Translations under genes and position numbers: made by a program
In this document: positions 1-11,109 of the stretch, piece by piece
Layout of the letters: every line of letters starts with the position of its first letter
How positions within the stretch are numbered: position 1 is the first letter of the stretch
Source: Anadara kagoshimensis
Taxonomy: Eukaryota; Mollusca; Bivalvia; Arcoida; Arcidae
Length of the DNA: 64,000 nucleotides
Assembly: GCA_021292105.1 (NCBI GenBank)
Contig: CM037863.1
Location: 7,768,442 to 7,832,441 of the forward strand
Reading direction: 5' to 3'
Notes under the pieces: model-generated
Databases searched by the model: none
Told to the model about the DNA's origin: nothing
What the model saw: the letters and a program-made list of their open reading frames with translations, nothing else

Positions 1-413
1 ATGCTTCCTCGAGGTGACAATATGTACTGGCACCCTGTCAGAAATGTAATATTTATACATGTATAATGTTTGAGTGAAACTATTATGTCCATTGGATGTT
101 GAATCTCATAATTAAAGACACAGATGTTATGGGGGAATTATTCAAGTGCAGGACATTTACCCTTTTCTGAATGGGGATGTGGTCCTTGCATTTCTGAAAA
201 AAACGCATCATAATGGCAAAAACTCAGGAAAAAGTGATAGAAAAATCCAAATGTAGTTTTTAAAGCTGCAATTTCCAAAATTGTGAAAATTGGCAAAGTA
301 ATTGTGGAAAAGCCATAAGATTTTGTCTAGTGAAACTGTTAGCAAAATTGTTAAATAAATTTGAAAAAAATTCCTCAGAATAAAAAATCTGGTTCACTGG
401 CATAGTAGTGTGA
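1..413. other. Window start, no gene seen
   Basis: This is intron of ASPH or upstream sequence. Bases 25-60 match the flank of the hairpin at 8241-8294. The stretch at about 180-410 resembles a dispersed element also seen at 33850-34018 and 50256-50424 (short tracts such as CTTTCCAAAATT and TTCCTCAGAA are shared). No exon was recognised. Confidence 0.5.
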
Positions 414-788
414 GGCAGCAGTGGCCTAATGGATAAGACGTCTGGCTTCAAATCCAGGGTCTCTTATCGCTGTGAGTTCAAGTCCCGCTCAGACCACATG
501 TGAGAAAGTGAATTTTCCTTGCGTTGGCCTTTACTGGTTCACCTGGTATCAGTATAATGGACTGGGGGAGTGGTACGCTTGTCTGCGGCGTACTTACTCT
601 GTGAGCTAGCACGGTAAAGTTGCCCTGAGTGCGCGCTAGTACAAGGCAGACCATATAACACACTCGCACTTCACATGCATACACAAAATTGTTCATTGAT
701 TAATCCATAGAGATAAATAAAATAGTTCTCATCATGAATAGCTGAAAAATTGCTGATGCGACGTTAAGCAACATTCAACCAACCAATC
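414..788 (+). mobile_element. tRNA-derived SINE, family B, near full length
   Basis: The head (about 414-500) resembles a tRNA, with GTGGCCTAATGGATAAGAC in D-arm position and GTGAGTTCAAGTCCCGC in T-arm position, but the anticodon loop is malformed. The body at about 530-770 is shared with 54925-55184. The tail ends in AACCAACCAATC. This is a SINE and not a functional tRNA gene. Confidence 0.75.
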
Positions 789-1042
789 ACTAGCATAGCA
801 CATCATACTGGTACTTCATTAAGGTTTTCATATTTACTATTGAACAGAATGATTCTGTTTACATGAAATGTTGCACAATCAAATAGTTTAATGTTGATTA
901 GTTGTTAAGTCGAAAAGTTGTAACATATCTATGGTAATATACGGTACTGTAACAAACCAATATCTCCAATAGTTAAGGGTTATTGATCATGTTAGACACT
1001 GGCAAGCCTCATTGTGGAGACATATGACAGAGACACAGAGTA

Positions 1043-1220
1043 CAGTCCAACCTGCCTTAAAGACCACCTCTATATAAGGACCAACTGCTTATAAAGGCAG
1101 TAGAATTGTATCCCAATTGCTCTTTATTCATATTGTTTGAACCTGTATATAAAGGCCACCTGCCCATAAAGGCCACTTTTTCTGGTTCCCTTGGGTGGCC
1201 TTTATAGACAGGTTTGACTG
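1043..1220 (-). mobile_element. TA-flanked MITE, CAGTCAAACCTGTC family, copy 1
   Basis: An inverted-repeat element of 178 bp bounded by TA on both sides. The right end reads TATAGACAGGTTTGACTG and the left end is its diverged complement. It matches 5093-5271 in inverse orientation and 44767-44947. TA target duplication and CAG ends suit the Tc1/mariner/pogo group; no transposase is present. Confidence 0.75.
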
Positions 1221-1511
1221 TAGTTAGATTAGAAGAATCATGACTCTAAGGATGTGAGTGCAAACCCCAGCTGGACTAGACTGAGCAAGGTATATACATG
1301 TAATTCACATTGTCCTAGTCCACTTGGCTGATAAATAAATATCTACTGGTTTAAATGCCTAGGCCTAAGCTTGCAATGGATTCACATCCTATATAAGAGG
1401 GTCTGGACTCTCAGTCACTCCACTATACTGACACTAGTATACATGGTATAAGACTATTCTTGGACTAATGAGGGTAAAGACAAATTTAACATTTCATATG
1501 TATAATTTAAG

Positions 1512-4500
1512 ATGTTGGAAGATAACTGGAGAGTAATCAAGGAAGAAGGCATGGCTCAACTGGACATGAAATCTGGCTCATTTTTACCTGAAGAAGAAAA
1601 TCTTAGAGAGAAAGGCGATTGGAAACAGTTTACTTTGTACCAACAAGGTATAATGAACCAGTAAAATAAGACATGGCAGATGTAGCTAGCTAAACAGGAA
1701 ATGCTTACCCTTACGGAGCACCTGATCTCACTTCCTTGTTGAAGTGTTTAACTTTATTGCCAGTTTTAAAGTTTTTACTTTGCTCTGGGATTTTGATTTG
1801 GACTTGGATTAGTATGTTTGTTTTGGATTGATTGATAAATGAGGTTTTATGTCCCAGTCAAGTATATTTCACTTATATTGAGGCATCACCAGCTGTAGTG
1901 AAGTGGCAGAAATTTTTACCTTTGCAGTGTGCTCATAGCAATGTGCAGGAAGGGTTCTTTAAAGTGCCATGTCTGTCGTGACACAGGGCATTGGATTGAT
2001 CATTTTAAGGTCTCTTCTGAAGGACCCTGTGAAAGACTTTCATTTCTGGATGCAGAGTACTTGCAAAAAAGCAGTTACTACCTATTTTGAAGTGTTGGTC
2101 AGACTCCAGGTGGTGTTCAATCCTGACCTCTTGCATATGAAGTGATCATTCTACCAACTGAAGTACCACAGTGGTTTTTGTATGACAATAGTAACTATGA
2201 TACCTCTGTATACCAGGTGAGTAGGATTATTGGGAGACATGTGCAAAACAATTTTATTCATATCTGTATAAAATAGAAAATATTTTACAATCTTATAATA
2301 TTATGTACTAGTATATCAGTAATTTAATTAAAAAATAGATTAAGGAATAAAAATTATATTCCATTCTGAGATTCTTAGATTATCTTAGAATTGTGAATGA
2401 CTTATTTGTATTATTTAGGAAGGAAAATTAAAGAAAATTGTGCCAAAGTTCCCAAAACTTGTGAGCTGATTGATAAAATCCCTGATGCTAAAGGATGTAC
2501 AAGGGGCCAGGTGAGTAGAGTGTAGAAAACAGGGAAGATTAGTAGGACATAAAAGGAGCATTTTATTTCCAACTTCATATGACTTTTTTTTGCAAAAAGA
2601 TTTCATTTCTGCATAAAAAACTTATTTTTCCAAAATGTTTATATTTTTCTATCCCCATTTTACCTGTTGATTACCCCTTCCATTGCTAATACTTTAATCA
2701 CTTTAATTTCGCGGCACCTTTTTTCGCAATCACGTGATGAAAACAATTTCATGACATGAAATTTTCGCAATATCCCATGTGGAACCCAAAAATTAAAGAA
2801 GTTTTTTAGCTCACCTGAGCCAGAAGCTCAGATGAGCTATTGCAATCTATCACCATCTGTCTACCCTCGTGCGCCGTTCGTCGTGTGTAAACTTTACATT
2901 TTAATCTTCTCCTCCAAAACTACTTGGCCAAATTTGATGAAATTTGGCGATTATCATGCCTGGGTAACAGCCTTTCAAAATTGTGTTCGGGGTTTGGCCA
3001 CGCCCAACAAGATGGCCGCCGTTACTAAAAATAGCAAAAAGACAAAAAAATCTTCTTCTCTAAAACCAAAAGGTGCAGGCAAATTTTGATTGGATATTTA
3101 GATTCAGCATACCTGGGAACATTAAATTTGTGTTTTTCATGAAAATTGAATGAAAAATAGATTACACGTTTTTTGCGTAAAATTATGTAATTTTGAAAAT
3201 GAGACATTTATTGTAATAACTCAATAACGACTGAAGATAATTGTATGGAGTTTTCACTGTTGATCTTGTCTTGCTATTTTCTTCCAAAAGATGTCAAGGT
3301 CAAAGGTCAAGGTCATGTCCCTGTTTTTGACCTTTGATAAAAATGCTATTTTTTAAAAATTTCAGGTGATAATGGCATGGGATTTCAGTTAATTGTAGGT
3401 ATTGACATGATGATCATTTTGATACAAGATCAAGGTCATGGGTTCAAAGGTCAAGGTCAAAGATGCACAACTATTACCGTTATAGTTGATTATCTGCAAA
3501 ACTATTAACCTTTTGTATAGGCATACATATTAGAATATTGTAGGTATTGGCCTAACAGTCATTTTGATATATGAATGAAGGTCATGGGTTCAAAGGTCAA
3601 GGTCACAAATGCTAGCAAGTACTGAAATGGTTGATTATCTCAAAAACTATAAACTCCTTGTATAGGCATATATATTGGAATATTGTAGGTATTGGTCTAA
3701 TGATAATTTTGATATATGAATAAAGGTCATGGGTTCAAAGGTCAAGGTCACAGATGCAAATTAATACTGAATTGGTTGATTATCTTGAAAATTATAAATA
3801 TTTTGTATAGGCATCTATGCTAGAATATTGTAGGTATTGGCCTAATGATCATTTTGATATATGAATGAGGGTTATGGGTTCAAAGGTCAAGGTCACAGGT
3901 GAGCGTTAAGGCCCATGGGCCGCTTGTTTCTTGTAGCAACTGATTAAAATGTTAATATGATGTTCATTTAGTTACTTGGCCTTTACCCAATTCAGGAATT
4001 TTTATTTTCGTGCACTTTATTTTTGCGATTCTTGAACAGATCGCGAAAATTAAGTGCTTGCGAAAAAAAGGTGATTTACAGTATTTAAAAGTTAGATCTT
4101 GTAGCATTTTCATTTAACATGTTTAATTATTATATAATCTACTCAATAATCCATGTAATACTGTCATACAATAAAAATCTTATTGAATGAGTATGACGTC
4201 ATAAAAGCATAAGTCATTCCAGAGTGACTTCACATAATTGACCTAGTTCACAATTGTTTGTTTCATTTCACACTGTTTGTTGATTCTAATTAAGCTGATA
4301 CTTTTCTTCTAAAAAGAAGATACATTGTATTTAAATTAAAATGTTTTTGTTTTTGTATCTTGCGGACAGACTACTTTTAATATTTCAGCAGGATTACTTT
4401 TGGCGCATGTACACAGTTACGTGAACTTGTTGTGTTTCGGTCAATCAGCTGTTTTCTTATAATGAGAAGACAAGTTTTAAAACTACGAAAAACCCGTTTT

Positions 4501-5798
4501 TATGGGATTATATAATAAATAGAATCTTGCATTCGTGTTTATGCAATATTGAATTTATTAAACTCGTTGAATAAATTCAATATTACATAAACACGAATGC
4601 AAAATCCTCTATGTATTACACATGTAGATGGTAATCTTTTTACTGTAAACATTTTTAATTTACCTTGTATTTATTTTCGCGATATAGGAAATTTAGACAT
4701 ATACGCATTAAGTATAATGTAATTTTCGCTTGGTATTAATTTTTGCACAAAACAGACAACTGCAAAATAGGCAGATATTAGTACACCATGAAAAATAAAT
4801 ACATTTAAAGTATTTTAAGCAGCATTAACCCAAAACTTATACTTTTCAGTGTATTGACATATCATTGTATATTTAGTCTGTTTGATGAGTATTATCGTTA
4901 TTTATTTAGGTCAAATTTTCAGTAATGCATCCAGGAGTTCATGTTTGGCCTCATTGTGGACCTACAAATTGCAGAATTAGGGCACATCTTGGTTTAGTTG
5001 TTCCTAAAGGTCCCAAAATAAGAGTAGCAAATACCACAAGGTAAAACTTTTTAATTTTCAAAATACATTATTCTGTTGAATAAAATACAGTACAGTCAAA
5101 CCTGTCTATAAAGGCCACCCAAGGGAAACAGTAAAAGTGGCCTATTTGGGCAGGTGGCTTTTATATACAGGTTCAAATAATATGAATAAAGAACAATTGG
5201 GATACAATTCTACTGGCCTTTATAAGCAGTTGGCACTTATATAGAGGTGGCCTTTAAGGCAGGTTTGACTGTAAGTCCTTGTCATACCTCCCTTGTCACA
5301 TAATTCCTAAAGTTAAGTCCTTTTACCATTGTTTACGTTTTTCTTGATAGGCCCTTTCACAAAATGACAAATTTTCTGACAACAGGCCCTAATGTCGGAA
5401 AAATTTGTCATTTCCTACTGGAAGGCTATTTTCACTAGCTGCTCAGTTCCCTCTTCTATCCTAAGACATGAATGCCTTAATAAAAGTGAAAGAATCTTGA
5501 CTTGGGACACAAAACAGCAATATGCCGTTCAGCTCAATTTTAGCATTATAAAGGGGTTTTGCAACAAATTTAAAAGGGCCTATCAAGAAAAATGTAAAAG
5601 AACTTAATGTTGCATAAAGGTACATGTATTTAGAGTCAGTTTAGTTGAATTAATATACAAATTTTGTATTATGTTTCGATTTATTTTTTTGAGTTTGTTT
5701 GAAAGAATGATTTTATTTTTGGATTTTCTAAGTGTAATACATTTGTGAATTTATTTTTTGTAAAACATGTTTCACCGTTGTGTGCGGTTCTTTTTGTT

Positions 5799-5830
<32 letters not shown>

Positions 5831-6023
5831 CTGTTTCATATATTTTTCATATGTTTAATATATCTGTTTCAGACAATGGAGTGTTGGTAAATTTATAATT
5901 TTTGATGATTCATTTGAACATGAGGTATGGCATAATGGAACAGATTTACGTTTAGTTCTTATTGTGGATTTCTGGCATCCTGAGTTATCTGCCCTTGAGA
6001 AGAGAGATTTGACACCAATATAG
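1512..6023 (+). CDS. ASPH: Aspartyl/asparaginyl beta-hydroxylase, C-terminal four exons (5' end outside window)
   Basis: Exons: 1512-1647, 2419-2510, 4910-5040, 5873-6023 (stop TAG 6021-6023). All junctions are AG/GT and phases agree (1, 0, 2), giving 169 residues in one frame. The family hydroxylates Asp/Asn in EGF-like domains in the ER lumen, using Fe(II) and 2-oxoglutarate. Seen: ENLREKGDW in the first exon; ENCAKVPKTC in the second, matching the spacing of a conserved disulfide pair in the vertebrate enzyme; MHPGVHVWPHCGPTNC in the third; FDDSFEHEVW and LRLVLIVDFWHPE in the fourth. Known for the family: iron is held by only two histidines, here the His of WPHCG and the His of FEHEV, while the Arg of LRLVL fits the 2-oxoglutarate-binding Arg. 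The first exon begins ATG TTG, but this is internal to the family and follows an AG, so it is taken as an exon edge and not a start. Earlier domains (calcium-binding region, TPR-like repeats) must lie upstream of base 1. No exon was recognised in 1-1511. Confidence 0.93.
1827..2177 (-). mobile_element. tRNA-derived SINE, family A
   Basis: Orientation is minus: the tRNA-like head is at the right end (CTACCAACTGAAGTACCAC), and the body contains GTCCCAGTCAAG and TTTCACTTATAT, shared with 10447-10788 and 25510-25805. A GATTGATTGAT tail lies at the left end. It sits in an ASPH intron and is clearly diverged. Confidence 0.7.
2805..3930 (+). mobile_element. Dispersed element with AGCTCACCTGAGC start and AGGTCA-rich tandem body
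   Basis: It begins with the fold-back AGCTCACCTGAGC / GCTCAGATGAGCT and ends near GGCCCATGGGCCGCTTGTTT. From about 3340 to 3905 it holds about four degenerate tandem units of about 143 bp, each with GGTTCAAAGGTCAAGGTCA. This start/end pair is familiar to me from bivalve genomes. It occupies the ASPH intron between the second and third exons of the window. No coding potential was found. Confidence 0.6.
4517..4613. repeat. Hairpin with about 42-bp arms
   Basis: The left arm (4518-4559, with GCATTCGTGTTTATGCAATA) is the near-exact complement of 4570-4613 around a 10-base loop. It lies in an ASPH intron. It could be a fold-back MITE core or the collapsed ends of a larger element. Confidence 0.7.
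5093..5271 (+). mobile_element. TA-flanked MITE, CAGTCAAACCTGTC family, copy 2
   Basis: This is the best preserved copy: 179 bp, flanked by TA on both sides, with left end CAGTCAAACCTGTCTATAAA and the complementary right end. It lies in the last ASPH intron. Confidence 0.85.
5799..5830. repeat. (AC)n(AT)n microsatellite
   Basis: A CA run passes into an AT run 43 bases upstream of the last ASPH exon, in its 3' splice region. Confidence 0.9.
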
Positions 6024-6480
6024 TCCAAACAATATATCACTATGGTAACCAGATAGTGATAGTCAGGATATGATTTTGACTTTCCAAAGTTTGTTACCGT
6101 AATATGTATGAGTATAATCAAAATGTGTTGCCATAGTAATTGGTTAGTGATATAGTACCCACCAAATACTGTTTTTACATGTGCACTCACATGTGTTTAA
6201 TGTGTGTAACTGTATTTCTAATATTTATAATCAATTTCACATGTTGCCATGGTAACTGGTTAGTGTTAATGAGGATGTGACATAAATGGTACCCACCAAA
6301 TATTATATGTACATGTGCACCCACGTGTGTGTAACTGTGTGCACCATATAATGGCAGCTGGTTAGTGCTTGTTGTGATATGGTTTTTTATTATCTTTTAC
6401 CCACCAAAGTTTGTTAAAGTGTGTGTATGTACATGTGTGTGTGTTTTTGTTGAATAATGTGCCATAGGGATGATGGGTAT
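6024..6480. repeat. ASPH 3' flank with degenerate tandem repeat
   Basis: After the ASPH stop, units of roughly 110 bp recur with GTTGCCATGGTAACTGGTTA and ACCCACCAAA (about 6045, 6128, 6244, 6350). This is probably 3' UTR of ASPH. The nearest AATAAA-like signal noted is near 6622. The transcript end cannot be fixed from sequence alone. Confidence 0.5.
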
Positions 6481-6756
6481 TTTCCATGACAATTTTTTTT
6501 CATTGTATATGAGTGTGTAATATGTCATATTGTGTCTCATATGTCATATCCCATAACATGTAGAGAACGTCTAAATTGTATTTCCATTATTGAATTACAC
6601 AAGTTGACAATTTCCTTTCAAAATAAAATTTTCCAAGAAATTTTTGAGGAAACAGAAACCTCACAAAATATTATTTTCTTAGAACCATGAAAATTAGGCC
6701 ACCACAAAAATTAATGATTTCACAGTAACCTCTAATGGAATCAATTCCATATATAT

Positions 6757-6990
6757 AGTAAAACCTTGTTATACTGCCCTACAACAGCTTTGCTATCTGT
6801 CATATCCCTATACTATTTTGAAGTCATAAAGTCCCTTTTTCTCTACATGTATTTTTTACCAAACCACTTTATAGAGCCAAAATCCAACTTGGCAAACATT
6901 GGCAGTGAATTAAGGCTCTACTGCCTTTTTTGTGTACATGAATTTTATTTAGCTGAAGTCAGAAATGTATTACGCCATTCATTGTAAAAA
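6757..6990. mobile_element. Degraded TA-flanked element, CAGTAAAACCTTG type
   Basis: It shares AGTAAAACCTTGTTATA, CATATCCCTA and the right-hand TTGGCAGTGAAT with the element at 21760-22190. Ends are eroded. The ORF here reads element sequence, not a gene. Confidence 0.45.
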
Positions 6991-7062
6991 CATTTATTGC
7001 ATTAATCTTGCCATTATATAATCCACATATCATACCCTATCTCATATCACGACATGCTCGAG

Positions 7063-7335
7063 ACTGTTGTGGCTCATATCAAGATACCATCGGAACCTTG
7101 GTGGCCCATATCAAGACATGATTGGGACCTTGGTAGCCCATATCAAGACATGATTGGGACCTTGGTAGCCCATATCAAGACATGATTGGGACCTTGGTAG
7201 CCCATATCAAGACATGATTGGGACCTTGGTGGCCCATATCAAGACATGATCAGGATCTTATTTGGTGGCCAATATCAGGACTTGATTCGGACCTTGGTGG
7301 CCAATTTCACAACATGATCAGGGCCTTGGTGGCTG
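7063..7335. repeat. 32-bp minisatellite, about 8 units
   Basis: Units of GCCCATATCAAGACATGATT plus GGGACCTTGGTA repeat at a 32-base spacing. The central units are nearly identical and the outer ones diverged. Confidence 0.9.
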
Positions 7336-7339
7336 TGTA

Positions 7340-7588
7340 GAACTGTAAATAATGGCTTATCACCAGTGACCTATGTTTGAACCTATCTGGTAGGTTCTAG
7401 TTTGAGAAAGTTTGTCAGTTTGCTTACCTAATGTTGGTGGGTTTGATCCAGGTACTCTGGTTTACTCCACCATACCAGAATTGACTGCCTCATAGTACCG
7501 GTATGTTAAATTTTTTTTGAGTGATTATCGGTGTAAATTACCTTAACTCCTCACAGTATTAATCGGAACAATATATTTCTCAATATAG
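7340..7588. other. Intergenic, fragment of SINE family C
   Basis: The stretch 7378-7500 (GGGTTTGATCC, CTCTGGTTTACTCCACCATA) is a diverged piece of the family also seen at 10845-11075. Nothing else was recognised before the candidate exon at 7589. Confidence 0.4.
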
Positions 7589-9346
7589 ATATCACCACTG
7601 ACTGCACAGGAAATTAGAGGTCAAGTCAGGTCCATAAGCCTTAGGGTCACACAAGGTCAGAGGTCATTAGCAAATAAAAGGTTAATTTTATCATCTATGC
7701 AATTTTACATTATACATATACATGATCGTACACTTGTTAATTTGTATTAATTTTTTACACATACAATGTACTAGAAAGCAATTTTATTATTTACGGTATT
7801 ATTCATTGATATTTATTAATTATTGTCGATTTCATAACTTTATGGTACGGGGAAGATTGCAATATTAATTCAAATTTGCATACAATTACATGTAATATTA
7901 TTATACCTTTTGTAAATTTCTCGAAATCTGATAAGTTAATAAGCATTTGGGTAAATTTAATGTCACCCTTGGATTTCAGAAAATCTGACGTCACAGGGTG
8001 ACATTACATGAGCGGTTGACATTACGAAAATTGTCACATGCGCAGAAAAACTGCGTATGCGCTTCGATCGCATTCGTCTTCTAAATCAGTAAAACGCTTT
8101 TCTTAAGTAATGATAAATGCTACAAGCGTCTCACAAGTTGCTTACGGACAACAGCTGACTGTCATGATTTTCAATCCAGTATACTTTGGTTGCACAGTAT
8201 AATTAACATCAACAATCGGTATAATAAAATAAATACCGGTATTACATTTCTGATAGGGTGACAGCCCATATTGTCACCCTATCAGAAATGTAATATTTAT
8301 ATACTGGCATATATACATGTACATGTTTATAAATATGTTGGTCTACATGCAGAGTTTATACAATTTCAACTGACAGTAATGCCACCAGTGATTTTGATAC
8401 ATTTTTTAAAACTATCTTCTGCCTTTATAAGATTGGGAAAATTGAAAATTCAGGATATGGTCAACTGCAGTCATGCGACATGGTTGCAACAGCTAGGCTC
8501 ATTGGAAAGATGTTTTTGTTGTTGCATTACATGTGTATTGAATTTTGTAGGTAAGGACAACTAGAATTGATTGACAATTCACCGACCACCCCCTCAATGT
8601 TCCGACACTGGCTGCCATAACAGTACCAAAGCAGCGTCACGGCAACTAATGACGTACTAGTGTCAGTGACGTCATTAAATGGCACAATTCAGACCGATTT
8701 TTCATTCTTTTTGCATGTAAATCATGCATCCAGGCATTTGTCGGAACACTGTGGGCGTGGCCGCCGATACGCCAATTTGCTATAGTGCAACAATGCTGTT
8801 TTGAAAACTTTAGTGCTAAAATTGGGAAATTATAGTCATTTTTCTCGAGAGGGAAACTACTTATATTCAGTAATAATTTTAGGCAAACAAAATCATCGGT
8901 CACATTTTACTTCTAAAATGCCAAAATGACATCTCGTATGCTTTATTGTAACCTGGATAGTAATTTTTAGATGTTACTGTGTTTATATTTATGGGAGGAA
9001 CCTTTTACCATTTATAAATCTAAGTCTCAATTCTGTTCCATCATGTCAAAATTTTATCTTTATAGAACCTGATAAATTTTCTCCCTTAAGAAATGCAAAT
9101 GCAAACAATGTATTTTTTGCATAGTTTTAGGATAATTTTTAACATAAAAGCTTTACAATATATAGGATATGGGAGAAAAAGAATCAAACCCTGTTTTGAA
9201 GTAAAGACATTGAAATCTTAACCATAAGAATGAGAATCTTTTTTTTTTTCAGACCTCGGCAAGCTTTTATCTGGAAACATAAAGAATCTGATTCAGAGGG
9301 TTGTGATTTCTATGTGTTTACTACAAGCAGGGATAAATTCTATTAG
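7589..9346 (+). CDS. Possible last two exons of an unidentified gene
   Basis: Candidate exons 7589-7680 and 9253-9346 (stop TAG 9344-9346). The first follows CAATATAG and is followed by GTTAAT. The second follows a run of T ending in CAG, a strong acceptor. Read from phase 0, the first exon ends in phase 2 and the second continues it, giving ISPLTAQEIRGQVRSISLRV, then a short Gln/Arg-rich stretch, then PRQAFIWKHKESDSEGCDFY and VFTTSRDKFY before the stop. Composition of the second piece looks protein-like (charged, with Trp, Cys and aromatic residues). I do not recognise the family. No upstream exon was found between the ASPH stop and 7589. The first candidate contains AGGTCA motifs common in local repeats, so it may be chance. 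The second exon is also phase-compatible with the ASPH exon ending at 5040, so an alternative ASPH tail is possible. Confidence 0.3.
7681..9252. other. Intron-like or intergenic stretch, no gene seen
   Basis: It holds a hairpin at 8241-8294, and a dispersed repeat at about 8380-8560 and 8800-8900 (GGGAAACTACTT, TAATTTTAGGCAAACAAAAT) that recurs at 24830-25110, 25360-25860, 52620-52820 and 58640-58900. ORFs here are repeat-derived. Confidence 0.5.
8241..8294. repeat. Perfect 23-bp inverted repeat
   Basis: The arm ATTACATTTCTGATAGGGTG plus ACA is the exact complement of the right arm, with an 8-base spacer. The right arm and its flank (AGAAATGTAATATTTATA) recur at 31-60 near the window start. 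Confidence 0.9.
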
Positions 9347-9600
9347 TCTACCTTTAAATTAAGGATATAAACTAAAATAGCTCACTTGCCAAAGTTTATT
9401 TATTATACCATGTATACACCTGTAATGTCCGTAACGGATATTTTCTGTCTCCTAAACAGATGGTATATATATATCTTTATAATTGTTGATAAGTTGTTAA
9501 ATATTCAAATCAATAAATTTTTTGTAAACACACAATTTTGCCTTTTTTTTGTTCATGAAATTCAGTAAATACATGTATAACATAGTATGACTTGTGCAAA

Positions 9601-10219
9601 AAAGCAAACAACATCGACTTGTCCCCTTGACCTACCGGAATATTCATATAGGAGTCCCCTTGACCTACCGGAATTAGGAATATTCATATAGGAGTTGAGT
9701 AATGGTGTTTAACGTCCCAGTCAAGAATATTTCACTTATATCGAGATGTCACCAGGTATAGGCAAATGTGCAGAAATTTTGCCTGTGCGTTGCACTGATG
9801 GCATTATACAGCAGTGTTCTTTATCATGCCAAGCCTACCATGACTCAGGACCTGGTTTATTTTAAGTTCCCATCCTAAAGAACCATGACTTTCATTTTGT
9901 AATGCTGAGTGCTTAGCCAAAGAATAGTTTATATTTAAATAAAAATAATTTAAATGGTTCGAACCTACAACCATCCACTTACGGAGCAAGCAAACTACCA
10001 ATTGAGCTACTGCAGTGGTTATTCATAAAGGAGGATTAATCAATCAGTAGCGCTGGGATACATATGTATGTATACAGGTAAGTGTTTGAGATGCATGTAG
10101 ATGTAAGCTTTTTCCATGGTGACAACAAAGACTTGTGTTCCACATAGTATATGAAAGAACCTGTCCATGATAAATATTTAAATTAAAGGTCAAGCGGACA
10201 GGTCAACATTGTTGGTCTA
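9601..10219. mobile_element. Fold-back MITE, family D, split by a SINE
   Basis: The left end AGCAAACAACATCGACTTG and the right end GGTCAAGCGGACAGGTCAAC form the inverted ends seen in four other copies. The interior is interrupted by the SINE at 9695-10020. A short direct duplication (CCCCTTGACCTACCGGAAT) lies within the left part. Confidence 0.7.
9695..10020 (-). mobile_element. tRNA-derived SINE, family A, nested in the MITE
   Basis: A full-length copy in minus orientation with its tRNA-like head at the right end (GAGCTACTGCAGTGGTT). Flanked by a 13-base target duplication: ATTCATATAGGAG at 9682-9694 and ATTCATAAAGGAG at 10021-10033, with one mismatch. Confidence 0.85.
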
Positions 10220-10446
10220 AATATGTACTGATCATTCTCAACCTGATAGCAGTTTTAACAAATATGAGCTATACCCAAAATCCAATATTGGTGCACACAG
10301 CAGTTTTACTTGACTGGAAGGCAAAATCCCATTAATCAACCTGTCCAGTTAGAATCTTGACCTTATTTCAGACAGTTAAAACATCATGAGCTAAAGATGA
10401 AGTAACAAAAAGATTATCAGGAATCAGCTGTACATGAAGTTACAGA

Positions 10447-10788
10447 GTTGAGTTGAGTAATGGTGTTTAACATCCCAGTCAAGAATATTTCACTTATATC
10501 AAGACATCGCCAGCTATAGGCAAAGGTGCAGAAATTGTGCCTGTGTGTTGCGCAGATGGCATTATACAGCAGGGTTCTTTAGTGTGCCAAGCCCACCATG
10601 ACAGGGGACCTCATTTATTTTAAGTTCCCATCCGAAAGAACCGTGACTTTCATTTCGTAATGCCGAGTGCTTGGTGAAAGAACAGTCACTACCCACTTTC
10701 AAGTCTTGGGTCAGACCCTGCCGGGGATCGAACCCACAACCTCCCACTTACTGAGCGAGCACTCTACCAACTGAGCTACCGCAGTGGT
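10447..10788 (-). mobile_element. tRNA-derived SINE, family A, with perfect target duplication
   Basis: A complete copy of 342 bp. The head reads, on the minus strand, GCGGTAGCTCAGTTGGTAGA (A-box region) and later GGTTCGATCC (B box). The 12-base duplication TGAAGTTACAGA occurs at 10435-10446 and 10789-10800. The internal RNA polymerase III promoter boxes look intact. Confidence 0.92.
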
Positions 10789-10844
10789 TGAAGTTACAGA
10801 CACTTATATCCAAACCATGTGTTAACAGTAAGATTATTGATGAG

Positions 10845-11075
10845 TCTTTTGTCATGGGGCCCTGTACAAGTCTGATTCGCCAGGTTATGGATCACAGCAT
10901 CTCTTATTGCTTAGGTTCAAATCTCACTTGGCAGATCCTAGTATAAGAAATTTTGTGTTTGGTTTTTTGTGGGACAGTGGTTTTCTTTGGGCATTCTGGT
11001 TTCCTCTACCATACCAAAACTGATTGTCTCAATAAAAGTAAAAAAATCTTGACTGGGGCTTACAATGCAATAACT
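10845..11075 (+). mobile_element. Dispersed repeat, SINE family C
   Basis: Contains GTTCAAATCTCACTTGG (T-arm-like), TTGGGCATTCTGGTTTCC and AAAAATCTTGACTGGGG. The same blocks recur at 17985, 23864, 33365, 36650 and, inverted, at 49205, 53152 and 53842. The head resembles a class II (Leu/Ser-type) tRNA in the better copies. Confidence 0.55.
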
Positions 11076-11109
11076 CTACTCAACTCTCTTGTGACATACC
11101 AAATTTTTG

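Noticed and set aside
414-500. tRNA gene
   Set aside because: D-arm and T-arm-like parts are present, but the anticodon arm has an eight-base loop and the sequence continues into a repeated body with a CAAT-type tail. This is a SINE head.
1512-1514. ATG at the first ASPH exon as a start codon
   Set aside because: The family continues upstream of this residue, and the base context is an acceptor AG; the exon is internal.
5855-6190. 111-codon minus frame
   Set aside because: Antisense shadow of the last ASPH exon and its 3' flank.
7063-7335. CRISPR-like array
   Set aside because: Regular units with no unique spacers, in an animal genome; a plain 32-bp minisatellite. The same reasoning applies to 46925-47125, 50885-51025 and 63685-63960.
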